A stretch of DNA of 64,000 bases, taken from contig OX422211.1 of assembly GCA_949130495.1 (NCBI GenBank), positions 449,917,219 to 449,981,218 on the forward strand, given 5' to 3'. How positions within the stretch are numbered: position 1 is the first letter of the stretch; every line of letters starts with the position of its first letter. A model generated the notes under the pieces. The model was not told where the DNA came from. It was given only the letters and a program-made list of their open reading frames with translations, and ran no database searches. This DNA comes from Sambucus nigra. Taxonomy: Eukaryota > Streptophyta > Magnoliopsida > Dipsacales > Adoxaceae. The position numbers and the translations under genes are program-made. Of the stretch, positions 1-12,706 are shown one piece after another.

Positions 1-839
1 TGCCGTCAATGGAAACTTTTGAAATCACCCGTGTCTTAGTAATCAACTAAGATATTCATTATATAATAAGTGATAGGGACATTTTACTTTTGCCACCTGA
101 AAGTTGAGGATGCAATTGATGTTATTCTCAAAAGTTTTTAAATATTGAACTTTGGCCCTCATTTTAACATTTTTGTTACTTAACCATTACATATCATAGT
201 AAATGATCAATATACTTTTTAGTTTTACGACGTACCTTATGCTTATCACTATAAAGTAAGTACATAATTAGATAATGCCTTTAGATATTTGAATATTTAT
301 AATGGGAAAATTATGAAATAATAAAAACTAAGTGCCAAAGTCCAATAATTGCTAACTTGTGGGTCTAAAAGTCACTTCTAAAGTAAGTATCTAATTTTAG
401 TTTTTTAAAATAAAATCATATTTAACACAATTCTAACTCCTTATATTAAATTTCAGGTTTCATGGCATATTATCACTTTGGAGGCTCCTAATATGAGCCT
501 GATTATATAGAACACCGACAGTTAGGGACATTTGGAAATCGGAGATGGGTTGGATAATTTTAGTTACTATTTTGTATCTTCTCAGTTAGACATTTGAAGT
601 TGGATTGCATAATATTTATTACTACTTATTTGTTTACATATAATGGATGAATTTTAGTACTACTTTATATATTAAACTATTTCTTATTTTAATTTAGTTT
701 CTAGCTTCTAATTATGAGTTTGATTTTTATTTATATTATCTTCATGTTAGGGGTTGTGGTTATAGTTCAGAAAATGTCTTGATATTCTATTCATGTCAGG
801 TGTTATTGTATTCACATGATCTAATTTATTTGTCATGGT
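1..839. other. AT-rich sequence, no recognised feature
   Basis: AT-rich DNA without a convincing reading frame or terminal repeats. It may be the interior of the CACTA-like element whose end follows, but nothing in the sequence shows this. Confidence 0.5.
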
Positions 840-1242
840 TTTAAACACTAGTAAAGTGTCAAACAATAACGATTATAAACAGTAAAAAAGTCTTAAATAG
901 TAACGGTCCCAAACACTAATAAACTATCAAAAAGTAATGGTTTGAAACACTTAAAAAACTTCAAACACTAACGACTTTAAACACTTATAAAATATTTAGT
1001 AGTACGGTTTTAAACACTTATAAAATGTTAAACAGTAATAATTTTAAACACTTACAATGGGTTAAGTATAGAACACATACCTCCGAAAATATTAATCGAT
1101 TAAACTGTTACTAATATCCATTGGTAAGTGTATTGAAATGTTACAAAAAATTTGTAACCCCTTATTTTATAACAGTTAAAAACCATCACTGTTTGATATG
1201 TAAGTGTTTAAAACACTTATAAAGCAACGTATTTGGTGTAGT
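840..1242. mobile_element. CACTA-like transposon end with subterminal repeats
   Basis: About 220 bases carry short, diverged direct repeats built on the words TTTAAACACTTATAAAAT and AAACAGTAA, spaced about 30 bases apart. The block closes at 1222-1242 with a sequence whose reverse complement reads ACTACACCAAATACG. CACTA (En/Spm) elements start CACTACA and have many short subterminal repeats in both orientations; AAGTGTTTAAAACACTTA at 1202-1219 is such an inverted pair. The outermost C of CACTA is replaced by A. No second end, transposase or 3-base target duplication was found, so this is probably one end of a decayed copy. Confidence 0.4.
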
Positions 1243-1550
1243 TAACCTGCAATTTCTTCATATGTTTTCCATTTTCCTCCCACATTTTCACCTTCCCTCC
1301 TCTCTAATACACCTCCCTTCCCTCCATATATGAAAATCCATCCATTTCAACTCCCTCCAACCCAAAACCCACCCATTTTTCTTCCCCCCTCCATTTTACC
1401 ACCAAAACCCTTTATCTTTCTGACCCTTTCACACACCTATTAATACCAACCCATACTAACCCTTTCCCCCACACCAAAAATTCACCATTCTCTCTTAAAA
1501 ATTCTCCAAGGCTTCATATTTTCCTATTCCCATACTGTCCCATCAATCAT
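1243..1550. other. Pyrimidine- and A-rich spacer upstream of a pseudogene
   Basis: Strongly C/T/A-biased stretch (many CCTCC, CCCA and CCTTTC words) leading into the coding remnant at 1551. It could be the degenerate low-complexity N-terminal coding part or leader of that gene; no frame is convincing. Confidence 0.35.
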
Positions 1551-2333
1551 TTGTGCACAACTATGACTCCACCCAAATTGAGGGAAATGATGCTTGGGAT
1601 AGTTTTCACTCGGTATAAGAGCATGATTGGATTGATAAAAATGTTGGCCCCAACTAAACAGTTTTCATTGAGTGGAAAATCGTGTGGGATCAACTTCCTA
1701 TTGATGTCACTCGGCTATTTGCTCGGTTTGTATGGTTTGATTTGTTGATCAACACACGTGCGGTCCATGAAGAAACTGTCAGTATTTTCTATGGGACTCT
1801 CGTCAAGGAGTCCCGAGGCCACTACGAGGCCTATGTTAATGGCACAAAAGTCCCACTCACACTTAATATCAACAAGCAAAAAATGTGTGAAAAAGGGGTT
1901 GCAATGTACGAGACCTATATCTTGGTCCACCTCTCACACGACTCCAATGTTCAAGCCGTTGGGAACTCAACACCTCATGGGTCCAATACACTTTCCCTTT
2001 TGGGAAACTCCCCGAACATGTCCTCTATGCCAATCTTATTACACGCGGAACTATTCTTCCAATGAATAAAGACTCGATGATTCGCCTTCGGCTCGGTACA
2101 TTTTTATACTTATTTTTTGATGATCTATAACAAATAAGCCTCCCGAACATCTACTTCAAGGATATCACTAACACGTCATATGAGGACATCCGTAATATGT
2201 CTCTTAGCATATGCTCATTTTATATGTTCACTTTTCTACGACTATCATGTCGACAGGTGGGTCCCTGTAGCATGTGAGCCCAAGCCCATTAATTCTGCAT
2301 CTATTCGTTTGAGCACCATCCAATTAAGGAATC
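1551..2333 (+). pseudogene. Putative plant transposon protein (PF20167-like), 5' part
   Basis: Frameshifted coding remnant. One frame (1682-1880) gives WDQLPIDVTRLFARFVWFD, then SIFYGTLVK and GHYEAYVNGTKVPLTLN, which resembles the 'putative plant transposon protein' domain (FYANL...VRGKxVPFT pattern). A second frame near 1978-2095 gives WVQYTF, LPEHVLYANLITRGTILP and MIRLRLGT, the expected C-terminal half of that domain. Two frames are needed, so the gene is broken. The solo LTR beginning at 2334 interrupts it, and the reading resumes at 5721. Proteins of this family are transposon-associated; their biochemical role is not known to me. The family call is from recalled motif shape and needs a profile search. 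Confidence 0.5.
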
Positions 2334-2765
2334 TATAACAACCCGTCCTTTTTTGAGACAATTAATTTCCAAAATTTAAGTATAGATTGGAATTTGGAGA
2401 TTTTCTCAGAATACTGATTTTGGGGATTTTCGAGGATTAAATGATTTTTGATGGATGTTGTAATTATTTTTGGAACTAAATAGGTCGAAATATTTTAATT
2501 ATATGTCGCCGTTGAGTAAAGCGACACGAGGTGAGATTTAATTTGGAAAAACTCCCATTAAGTCGTGTGGGGTTGAAATAGTGAGTTGCGGTCAAGAACG
2601 TCAGATGGTAATTTTGACTGCGTCGTGAGTATAGGAATGGCCGAGATAGTCGAAAAAGAGTATTCAATTGTTGAAAATGAGTTTCGGGGAATTTTGGAGT
2701 TAAACTGGCTCGTAATTGAGTAAACGTGTCGTTTTTGGGTTTTAAGGGGTTAAACCTTTTTCTCC

Positions 2766-2775
2766 TTATAAAAGG
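2766..2775 (+). promoter_or_regulatory. TATA box of solo LTR
   Basis: TTATAAAAGG about 430 bases into the LTR, followed by a purine-rich (GGAGA)n tract. The position and orientation suit an LTR promoter. This is the best TATA match in the LTR. Confidence 0.5.
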
Positions 2776-3244
2776 AGGGAGAGAGGGAGAAAAGGAGAAA
2801 GAAAAGAAAGAGAAGACAGGGAAGACAGAGAGGAGGAAGAAAAGAGGAAGAAAAGGGGAGATTTCGGCCAACCTTCGCGGGATTCGGCTCGAGGTCGTCA
2901 GATTTTATTCACGAGGCAAGTGTTTACTTGCTTTATTTAATTTTAGCATAAATATCTCATACCGTAGTTTGGTATAATCAAACCCTAAAGATTTTGGGTT
3001 GGGTTTTCGTGGATAAAACGAGTTTTCGGGAGATAAAACGAATAAACCCCTAAAATTGGATAATTGGAGAAATTTAGAAATTTATCGAAATAAATTTGTG
3101 GTTTAGGGTTCTAGGATGTTTAGAACCCTTCATGTATGTGTTTTTGTTGTTGGTTGAAGTTGTAGGCTGTTGGGTGAGGAGATGAAAGCTTGGGGGAAGC
3201 TTTCATGGCCGAAACAGCTTCTCGGAGAAGAAGCTCCCCGTTAT

Positions 3245-3294
3245 GATCGATCGATCGATCATGGGGGCTCGATCGATTGAAGCCATCGATCGAT
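3245..3294. repeat. GATC palindromic cluster in solo LTR
   Basis: Four overlapping GATC units at 3245-3260, then CGATCGAT and ATCGATCGAT words, followed by TTTACCCCT. The last word, with its preceding ATCGATCG, recurs near 36163-36180 in another LTR-like region. Confidence 0.7.
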
Positions 3295-4394
3295 TTACCC
3301 CTGCTAAAAGCTTGACAATTTTTCTACGGTGTTTTGGATGGGATAGATTCCAATTGACATTGCTTGGGGGGTAATTATGGGTTAAACTGAGGGACCCTTT
3401 AGGAGTATATGGTCCTCCAATTGAGGAAATCTAGGAGGGCAGGGTGAGGGTTTTAATGTATAACCCTTAAACTATATTTTTGAGGAAAATAGAATAGTAG
3501 ATAAGTTAAGATGTTGGGGTCCCTAAAATAGGGTGGGGATCCCTAAATGACTAATTGGACGAGATGTAGTCCTTGGGTTTATGGAAATGAAATCCATAAC
3601 CCATTAAATTTAAGGTTATTCGGGAAAGATAAATCCCGAGGATATTTCGGTGGGCATTTAGGCTTATATAATTATGCGTATAGGAAGCATAATTCTAATC
3701 GATTGTGGAGTTAGTATATCCTACGAGATAATTAGGATAATTTGGGAATATAAATATATATATTTCACTTAGAGTGAAAGGGTATAATTGGAGATATCCA
3801 ATAAATCTTTAAGAGATGATTGAGGTAATTAGTATTAAACAAATTAAGGAGATACTTTGGGTATAGTATCATGCTTATATGAATGCATGATTATGATTCT
3901 ATGAGAGAATCTTTGAGATTATTGGTCATCGTTAGATGAGATTGGCAATTATGGCCATTTATATATTCGGGAAGGAATATATGGTATATGTATATACTAG
4001 GTGATTAAAGTATATATATATATATATGATATGAGGTAAATCATTTTGAAAATATAAAAATTAATGTTTTCAAAATGTAAAAGGAATGGTTTTTCATAAT
4101 TAATAAATTATGGTTACACACCTCCCTAAATCGCTATCATAAGGGAAGTTGCGTGCGTATGGTGATGCCCCCTGGCTAATGAATGCAGGTTGGATATAGT
4201 CCTATAGGCCATATGAGTGCGATAATTGTTTTTGCGCTGCTTAGGAGATTCTGGGTGTGGTCATGACTATCTCGCAGGCATATTGCCGCTTCCCGACATT
4301 GGTAGGTTCCTAGGTTTTCTTGTTTGATAGGCCCTTGAAGATGATAGCCATTGAGGGATGCTTCCAATGGGGAAACCCGGAGGGACGGTCTTAG

Positions 4395-4850
4395 ATTTTT
4401 TAAAGCATTTTATGATAATAAAATGGCTTTAAATACATTTCCGGGATGGAAGAAGGGAAATGGGATAATTGCTTTGGCTTCGGATACGTTTCCCGGATGG
4501 AAGAAGGGAAATGGAATCATATGATATGATCAAAGATTTTTTATGATAATAAAAATGGCTTTGAATACATTACCTGGATATAAAAAGGGAAATGGGATGT
4601 TATAAAATGGAAAAGCATTTTTATGATAATAAAACTAGCTTTTAAAAAGTTATATGATGTGTTAAAGAAATTCATGATAATGAATTGGCTTTTAAATATA
4701 TTTCTTGGATATAAGAAGGGAAATAGAAAGTTTTGAAATGAGTATAGAATACACCTCAGTCCGGGAGATAGATCCGGATGTGTATTATTAAGTTGTATAT
4801 AATGTAAACCTTAGTCCGGGAGATATTATCCAGATGTATATGGTAAAACG
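4395..4850 (+). repeat. Imperfect tandem repeats inside solo LTR
   Basis: The words TTTATGATAATAAAA, TGGCTTTAAATACATTT and GGATGGAAGAAGGGAAATG recur at about 4408, 4540, 4620 and 4670 as a diverged unit of roughly 80-130 bases. Just downstream, CAGTCCGGGAGATA and TAGTCCGGGAGATA recur about 55 bases apart (about 4757 and 4812). Such subrepeats are common in long plant LTRs. Confidence 0.6.
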
Positions 4851-5720
4851 CATATAAAATGAATATGATATGTATATTAATACATTAGTTTTGTACTACG
4901 GGCTTAAAGAATCTCTACCATTAACCCTGCCAAGTAGTAGTGTATCGGGGGGGTTCCTTGTTTGGATTTCGCTCTACGAGACACCCCATGCACGAACTTA
5001 GCGCAGTGTTGAAAATGGAGAGATGTTTAGCGGTTAGTACTCAGGTTGTAGAGGTTTCTAGTAGAGTGGTGGATTAGATTAGTTAGGTGGGGTAGCTTAA
5101 CTAGAAGGTTAAGTGCATTAGGTGTGCACTGTTAGAAGAGAGGTGAGGAGTATCTCATGGGAGTGCGATACCAAACTTAAATATGAGATAAAATATTTTT
5201 CTAAAAATAAAGCATTTATGCACTTGCAAAATATTTTTCAAATTTGGGCTCTGGCTTCCTTTCTTGTTATATATATAGGTGTCCAGACACAGGGATGCCT
5301 GAAAGACATTTCTTTCGAGTCAGACGTCAGCTGCAGCAGCTGTGGATGCATGCAGGTTCTCGATAGACGCTTCTATCCATGTACTCTAGATAGGAGGTAC
5401 TGTATAAACATTCGGGACAATGGCCCAATTGTATTTATTTATTCTTTTAGCACATCATTCGATATGGTTGTAGAATTTTGACCGAGTGTTCGGTTATTTT
5501 ATTTCATTTCAGTTTCATTTACGCATACATTGTGTGGATGTTTTAATTGTATTCGTTTAAAAAGAGTAGTTAAGTAAAATTTGACACCGGCCTAATAGGT
5601 TATTAGTAACTAAATGGATTTTTTGACAGTGATGCTAAGAATGATCCATATGAAACTCGTGTTTTAATTTGATATAGGAGTGATCACTGGGTATTTTATT
5701 AGGCAGGGTGTCACAGAATC

Positions 5721-6042
5721 TCAAACCTCCTCCCCCACCTATCTTTGAGGATGTTTAAATGGAGGAGGAAAGTGACAAGGAAGAAAAACAAGGGGTAGAG
5801 GAGGAAGACTAAGAGGACCATAATGAGGCTGACCCCAATTAGGAGGCCAAATTGGACGAAAATTATACAATATGACGGTGATAAACTATTATATGGATCA
5901 CTTGGAGACCCGCTTCGATGGGTTCATCACGGAATATCTTAAGGATCGTCGAGAGGATCGACGTGACTATAGGTGGGATACGTGGATGATTATGAGGAAC
6001 CAAGCGAACATGTACCTCTTGAGTATGGGTTCGAACATGTAA
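5721..6042 (+). pseudogene. Putative plant transposon protein (PF20167-like), 3' part
   Basis: Continuation of the remnant broken by the solo LTR. Codons around the junction read as a leucine- and proline-rich stretch (LRNLKPPPPP) once the LTR and one GAATC are removed. An acidic E/D/K-rich segment follows, with in-frame stops. The last clean frame, 5872-6042, encodes 56 residues ending in a natural-looking stop (MTVINYYMDHLETRF ... YLLSMGSNM), rich in D, R and W. It has no independent start evidence and is best read as the C-terminus of the same dead gene. Confidence 0.45.
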
Positions 6043-6126
6043 CAATCGAATTACTATTATGACCCATACGCCCGCGACCCCAATGTCCTCTACCCTTTCC
6101 CATTAGCTATAGTGGACGTATTACTT

Positions 6127-6361
6127 CTTTTATGTAGTTCTTATCATGTATTGCTTTATCCTTTAGAACTACGTAATATTTCTTGCTAATTAAAGTATTT
6201 TATTTTATTATCATCTATTGCATTTTGATATTTTTTTTTCTACCTTTATTATGTAGTTCTTATCATGTATTGCTTTATCCTTTCGAACTGTGTAATCGTT
6301 CTTGCTAATGAAAGTATTTTAGTTTGTTATCATCTATTGCATTTTGATATTTGTTTTTCTT
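6127..6361. repeat. Two-copy tandem duplication, 119-bp unit
   Basis: ATGTAGTTCTTATCATGTAT begins at 6132 and again at 6251. The two units remain similar through CATCTATTGCATTTTGATATT. They differ by a few substitutions, so the duplication is fairly recent. It is non-coding. Confidence 0.85.
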
Positions 6362-9300
6362 GCACTATTCTTTTCTTATTTAGATTATAGTTCTTTTGAT
6401 TGAGGAAAATACAAAATTCTAAGTTACGAGGGTACACGTCCGTCTTTTAAACTACACAAATTTCAAAATGCCGAAATAAATTTCCAAAAAAAAATCTTGA
6501 AAATAAATAAAAATTGGAATTTAAAATCTTCAAAAATGTCAGTAATTTTTTTAAGCCTCAATTGGTAAAAAAATCAATACACTAAGCCGAAATTGACCAA
6601 AAACGAAAATTGAGCGAAATTAAGGACTTAACGAATAAGTATGGAGATTTTTAATCAGGTCAAAATTTTGAGGCTATCAATTTTTTTGAGTAACTAAATC
6701 AATCGAAGTTAAAAGTTAAATCAAAAGTTCTTTTTTAGTATTAAAAAGTCATCGATGATCTCTAATCTTTGTTTGATCGACTACGAAAAGTGAGTGAAAT
6801 ATTATTTCAATATGCGCTAAAAATGTCTCAAAATTAAATTCATCTCAAGATGCATATAATAACTTGATTGGTAATTTGAATAAATGAAGTTAGGCCATTG
6901 TGTATTTACCCAAAAATAATATCCATAAAAAATGTCCTTTTGCAAGGCTCTTTGAGCCCAAAAATGATATCACTTTTTTTTTTATGAACCCGAAAAACCC
7001 AATTAGCCTGGAGTTGTGAAAATTGATAAATTCATTATTAAGTCCAAATGGTACATAATAAAGGGAAGAAAAATAGAAAAAATGCTCAAACAAAAATAGA
7101 AAGAAGGAAAAAAGAGAAATGAACAAAATATGATAAATAGAAGGAAAAACAAGTGAAAAGGAGAAAATGACTAAAACCTGAAAAAAGTATCAACGGACAT
7201 CGCAACAAAAGCTTCCAACTATGAAATTTCTCAACATCCCATTATTGCCTAAAACACTTTAACCCGAAAAAGCCCTATTCGAGTCCGAATAATGAAATAA
7301 TTACCGCGTGGAAAGTTAGTACACGAAAATATAATAAATAATCAAAATCGTGCGAATAAATATTGATGTTTTTTCATTTTTCAAAGACTGTATTTTGTTC
7401 ATGAGATATTTTTCACAATCAAATTTCCATCTTTCAATTCGTATGCGTAATATCGTGTTCATTATATTTACTATTAATATCACAAACACCGAGAGAAAAA
7501 GACACAATTCGAGTGATTCGTTTGTGAGAGCATTCCAGGGGAAATTGAATTAAAATGAATTTTTGGAAAGTAACGTAATGATAAATCAGTAGCTAATGAA
7601 GTTAGTTGTTAATTTTTGGGTTGGCACACACACTATGAATTAAGATTTATAAAATAAAAATTTGATATGATTATTTTCTTGAATTTAAATTGTACGATTT
7701 TTAATTATTTTTATATTTTCTTTAAGTCGTGTAAAAATGATTGTTTTGGTAAATTCATTACAAACCCTCACGAGACACTACTCGTACTATTAGAGTAACC
7801 TAAGGGTTTAATGTCTTATTGTATAGGCTAAATGAAATCGCTTGCTCGTGAAAGTGGTATACTATGCCATTAGTTGTTAGATGTTTATTTAGATTCGTAC
7901 TTTTATTCTTTTACATCGCTCATGGATAGCAACGTTCTAAGTTAGAGGGATTTGACTAGATGTGAATATTTTATATTTATCTCCTAAATTTCAGTATTTT
8001 TATAGTCTCGTACAATGCATTTAGTCTGTACTTATGTCATCTTTATACAACTAACCCTTTTTGGCGAGTATTTCGTGTTTTGTATATATCTCTCAGGTTT
8101 TACAAATAATTCATTCAAGAGGATGTGAGAGAAAAACTAAAACGATGCAAGAATCGAAAAAAAATAGAAGTCAATAGCAATTTTGTAATTTTTTAGACGG
8201 AACTCAAAGGAGGCAACTGAAAAGTTAAAGATTTTGAAGTCACGAGTACAATTGAAGTAACGACACCCCAATCCGAGATACGGGTAGAAAGTTATGGGCA
8301 TTCAAATTTTAGAAAAGAATCTAGTGGCAAAATGGAAAATAAGAGAAATTCGAGCAAACAAGACAAGCTTAGGCAGAGAAAATGACTGAACTAGTTCGCC
8401 CAATGGGTTCGATCAATTGGGTTTGGCCTAAGGACGAGATTTTTTGTTTTTGCCTATATTTTAGCTAAAGGAGTTTTTGTAAATGAGGACTTCTTGAAAC
8501 CACTTACAACTTTTATAAATACCTATTATGAGTTATTAATCATCACTATGACCCATTGTAAGGCAACAAAAGATTAAGAACTTCTTGGAGCAACTTTTTC
8601 ATATTTTTGCACTCCAAATTCAATAGAAAAGTTTTTTATTTCCAGATTTTCATTTAAGATATGTTCTTGTGCATGTCTTACTTTCTCTTTCATTGGTAAT
8701 ATTAATTTTATTCATTTTTATCATTATTTGTTCATCATATTTACATGTAATACAATAATCTCATTCGCAGTAATTACGATCATGCGCAACTATATTTTTA
8801 GAGAGTTGGGGAACATGAACCCAACCTAGGCATTAATGTTAGATATAAAATTTAATGTAATCATATACATAATTACTCGGGTTTGATATTTTTGTTGAGA
8901 CTAATATCTTCGATCTTTTAACTTCATTTGCCATAGACAACCAATGTGTTTGAGGATACGACGTACATTTCAACAATTTTTTCACTTGCATTAATTTAAT
9001 TATCGAATAAATATTGTGTGGAATAACATTCTCACATATTTAGTGATTTGATTCAATCAATGTTTTTCAATTAATTATGTAATTATAAAGAATTTTGTAT
9101 CTAACGAAAATACCTACGGTTTGGGGGGTGGATACCGATTCCACTTTTTTCAAAAATCAAAATTTTAGTTTATTTTTCTTTCAAATTAATAATTGCACTT
9201 GCTAGTTAAGTTTTATTAATTAAGTATAATTCTTCCCAAAAATAAATCACCTTTTCGTTTATTTCGAGAGTCGTGAACTAGATTTTTAAAACCTTCCTTA

Positions 9301-9467
9301 TCATGATCGTTACATTTATTGTCCTATTTCTTGAGTATTGTTTGCAAAATTCAGCAACTCTCTAATTGGAGAAAGCAAGTTCTAGACAATTGCTTACAAA
9401 ACTCAGCAACTCTCTAATTAAGCAAGGTTTTAAAAAATTAACTAATGATCATTCCTTTGTTCATAAG
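6362..9467. other. AT-rich non-coding stretch, possible LTR debris
   Basis: No coding frame is convincing. A TATA-like TTTTATAAAT at 8511-8520 lies in a context that could be the promoter part of an old LTR. A short duplication occurs near the end: GCAACTCTCTAATT with its upstream CAAAA(C/T)TCA recurs about 50 bases apart (about 9353 and 9403). I could not delimit any element here. Confidence 0.4.
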
Positions 9468-11216
9468 TGTAATACCCTATATTTTTCTAGAATAAATCAT
9501 AAAACTATATTTTTTAGAGATAAAATAAAAAATTATGGGAATTGGATTAAATAGGTGAATTTGACTTATTAATTGTGACAGATAAATTTTTGTCATGTAG
9601 TAATTATGTGTGGTTACTTGTGTTATGTTAACGGTTATAACAATTTCACGTGTACTAGAAAATTCATAAATGATGTGTGATGCAATTATAGAAATGTAAT
9701 ATTGGGATAACATTATTGGAACGTATTTCGAGAAGTATATAGTGTCGTTTAGATGTTTTAACCCTTTAAAAATGGTCCCGGGGTATAGATATTTAAGTTG
9801 GGAGATTTTTGGATTTGTCTGGTTATGGGTTCGGGCGCATTTGGGGGTCCAAAACTTGGGAATTTACTCCAACTCGAGTATAGGGACTTAATGACTTATA
9901 TTAATTAAATAATAGACTTCCTGGAGGTTATCTTTAGACTACCTAGACTATACCACTGTGAGATACAAAGAGAGGAGAATAATTCACAGAAAATAAGTGA
10001 AGGGGAATTCAAAAAGGGAGATTTCATCAACCATATAATGAGGCAAGAATTTTCTTGCTCAATTTAATTTTAAATTTCTTCTTGATTCATTGTAATGACC
10101 CCATGTGATTTATCGGGTTTATGATGACTTTGATGATTAAATGTTTGTAATTAATCTCATGCATGTAGAGGATTAATTATAACATAGGGGGTAAACCCAG
10201 AAATCTAGGAATACATTCTTGAAATTTGATGGTAGAAGCCTTAGGGTTATTGAGATGAAATTGGGAATTCTTGGAAATCATATGTCAAGGACTTTAACAC
10301 ATTTTTATGATCTATAAATTTGTGACTTTAATCCCTCGTTATATTCCCCAAAATTCCGAGTTACATTTAATTGTTGTAGTGGAAGAAATCTAGACTAAAA
10401 ATTGTAGTCTAAAACACATAAATTTTGGGAATTGGGGGAAAAAATCCATGATAATATGTTAAATCAATGACACTAAGATAAGTAACAAAGTTTTAGGGAC
10501 CTATTCATGTGTTTATGTTAAGGATTTAACCATTGGAATGAATTTTGGGTAAAAACTAAGAAATTCCATAATAGGAAAAATAATCAGTTCTGGGCTTCTG
10601 TGGTATTTCGAATCGATTCGGCCAAGAAATCGAACAAATTCGGTCCTGGGGACAGGGTGAGTTTGGTCGAGGGTTAAATTTAGAATATTTTTAAGAGTCC
10701 GTTTGAGTTGGTAGGTTTAGGTAAATGGGGAATTTATTAAAAATGTAAATGTGGCACATGTATTAATTGGGACATTATATTTAACAAGATGGTCAATTAT
10801 TAATGAGTGAGTAATGGTAGACATCATGTGGGATGCTTTAGGTAATTATAGGGTAGCTACCTACACATATTATATGGGCATAATAATATGTACTTGTGTG
10901 TATTTGTGTGGACATACCAATGTTTGTGGGCGGTCTTATCGGCTTGGGTTTTTGTGCATTCAGGACCATAGCACACGTCGACACAGGTGGGATAGACGCT
11001 GTGTAGGTCATTTTGGTACTACGTAGCAACGACATTTACGAGAGGTAGGTGTTAATGGATTGGATCCTTTGTCATCTCTGGGCACGGGCCATGTATTGGT
11101 GTACTGCGTAGGGACAACCCAACTTATGTGTATTTTGTTACGTCTGACTTGGATAAAAGATTCCTTCTGACTTGCCAGTAGAGCACGAACGAGACACCAA
11201 TGGTAAATACCTTTGA

Positions 11217-11219
<3 letters not shown>
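9468..11219 (+). mobile_element. Chromovirus-family LTR, plus orientation, 3' side interrupted
   Basis: Begins TGTAATACCCTATATTTTTC and is colinear with the minus-strand LTR at 17573-19391. The shared blocks include TATTCTAGA-type starts, ATGGTAGACATCATGTGGGA, a CGGTCTTATCGGCTTGGGTTT-like block, and GAGCACGAACGAGACACCAA near the end. The upstream flank has no polypurine tract, and no gag or pol accompanies it in this orientation, so it is a solo or truncated LTR. Homology to the partner stops at a microsatellite where the Helitron-like sequence starts. The far end may lie within about 17098-17214. Confidence 0.75.
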
Positions 11220-11252
<33 letters not shown>

Positions 11253-11559
11253 AAGTAGAAAACTTATGTATGTCACAAGTTAAAACTATGATGTCATCTT
11301 AATGAATTTTTCATGCACTTCTTATTTTACCCTTAACAATTTTGATTTCCCCTTCTTTTGACTCACTCTAATTTGTTACACCCTTTCTTCAAAATTCAAA
11401 AATGAGGATAGAATAGTCTTTCACCATTCCCAACCTTACCCACATTCTCCAAACCTATGCGTCTCTTATTTTTTACCACACTTTTTTTCTCGAACATGGA
11501 GACTCTCACCTCACCCTCTCACTGAAACCCTCCATTTTATAGGTATTCTCTATTTATCT

Positions 11560-12180
11560 CAAATGATTGTTAGTATAAACCATTGGTACGGTGGCTTCAT
11601 CTCAAAAGATTATTAGTATAAACCCATTATATGGTGGCTTCATTTTACATGCACCCTCCGTTTTACAGGAACCATCCATTATACGGTGGCTCTCTCACCG
11701 GAACCCTCCATTTTAAACAGTTATGGTGGCTTCATCTCAAATGATTGGTACGTATTTTTACCCCAAACCTTCAATTGTTAGTATAAAACGATTTCTCTTT
11801 GGTACGGTAGATTCATCTCAAACGATCGTTAGTAGAAACCCATTATACGGTGGCTCCATTTTACAGGAACCCTCCATTGTATGGTGGCTCTCTCAACAGA
11901 ACCCTCCATTTTAAACAGGTGGTGGCTTCATCTCAAACGATTGGTACATGTTTTTACCCCAAACCTTCAATTGTTAGTATAAAACGATTTCATCGGAAAG
12001 ATTTTAGTAAGTGATTTTAGTATAAAATGATTTTAGTACGTGATTTTACCATTGTTTTAGTACGTGATTTAAGTATAAAACGACTTCATCTTAAACGATT
12101 TTAGTACGTGACGATTTCATCGGAACCCTATTTTATCCCAAACCTTCAATCGTTTTAAACAGGTATGGTTATATTTCACC
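11560..12180. repeat. Compound tandem repeats, about 198-bp higher-order unit
   Basis: A block with TCTCTCA(C/A)CGGAACCCTCCATTTTAAACAG-like start, followed by GGTGGCTTCATCTCAAA and TTCAATTGTTAGTATAAAAC, occurs at about 11691 and again at about 11889. Shorter pieces (ACGGTGGCT, TTTTAGTACGTGATTT, AAACGATTTCATC) repeat before and after. The region is a mosaic of duplicated fragments and has no coding frame. Confidence 0.75.
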
Positions 12181-12535
12181 CTCTCCCCATTTCACAGGCA
12201 CTCTTTCTCTGTTGTTGGGGTCAAATGGATTCTTATATTTATGTTGATTTGGGATATAAAAATTAGACTTGATGTCTAATTTGGGTTAAAAAATAGGTAT
12301 ATACCTGTTTGTATCTATTTATGTCGATTTTATATATGCCTTTGTATGTGATTTGGGTTCCAAAAATTGGTATATACCCATTTATATCTGATTTGGATTT
12401 TAAAACATTGGTTCAGACAACATTTTTTAGTATACATCTCATGATACAAGTTGGGGTAGATTGGGTACCAAATTAGCAGTTCCTTCTTAAACATTGTTTC
12501 TAAATATGTTACAAAACATGTATATAAACTTTGTA

Positions 12536-12673
12536 TATATGTTAACACCCCCTTTTGTTTAAGAAAATGTATATATGTTATAAAAAACAGATGTTAAGAA
12601 TAGGGAAAAAATAATGATGTATTTTAAATACCTATCCGGACAGATTTGTTATATGTTAACACCCCCTTTTAAT

Positions 12674-12706
<33 letters not shown>

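Larger units (their letters stand above)
2334..5715 (+). mobile_element. Solo LTR (3.38 kb), probably Ty3/gypsy
   Basis: Starts TATAACAACCCG (canonical TG changed to TA) and ends GGCAGGGTGTCACA. It is flanked by a perfect 5-base duplication GAATC at 2329-2333 and 5716-5720. The TGTAACAxCC start and GGTGTCACA end are typical of plant gypsy LTRs. No primer site, gag or pol lies inside, so the copy is a solo LTR left after recombination between two LTRs. It contains a TATA box, a purine-rich tract at about 2776-2860, GATC palindromes and internal tandem repeats. Removing it with one duplication restores continuity of the interrupted coding remnant. Confidence 0.8.

Noticed and set aside
5122..5481. 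119-residue open frame inside the solo LTR
   Set aside because: No recognisable motif, lies wholly in an LTR with defined ends and target duplication, and has a random-looking composition.
10814..11026. Short frames MVDIMWDALGNY... at 10814 (plus) and 17788-17979 (minus) as a conserved small gene
   Set aside because: The similarity is explained by the two LTR copies of one family; the conservation is at DNA level and runs through the whole LTR.
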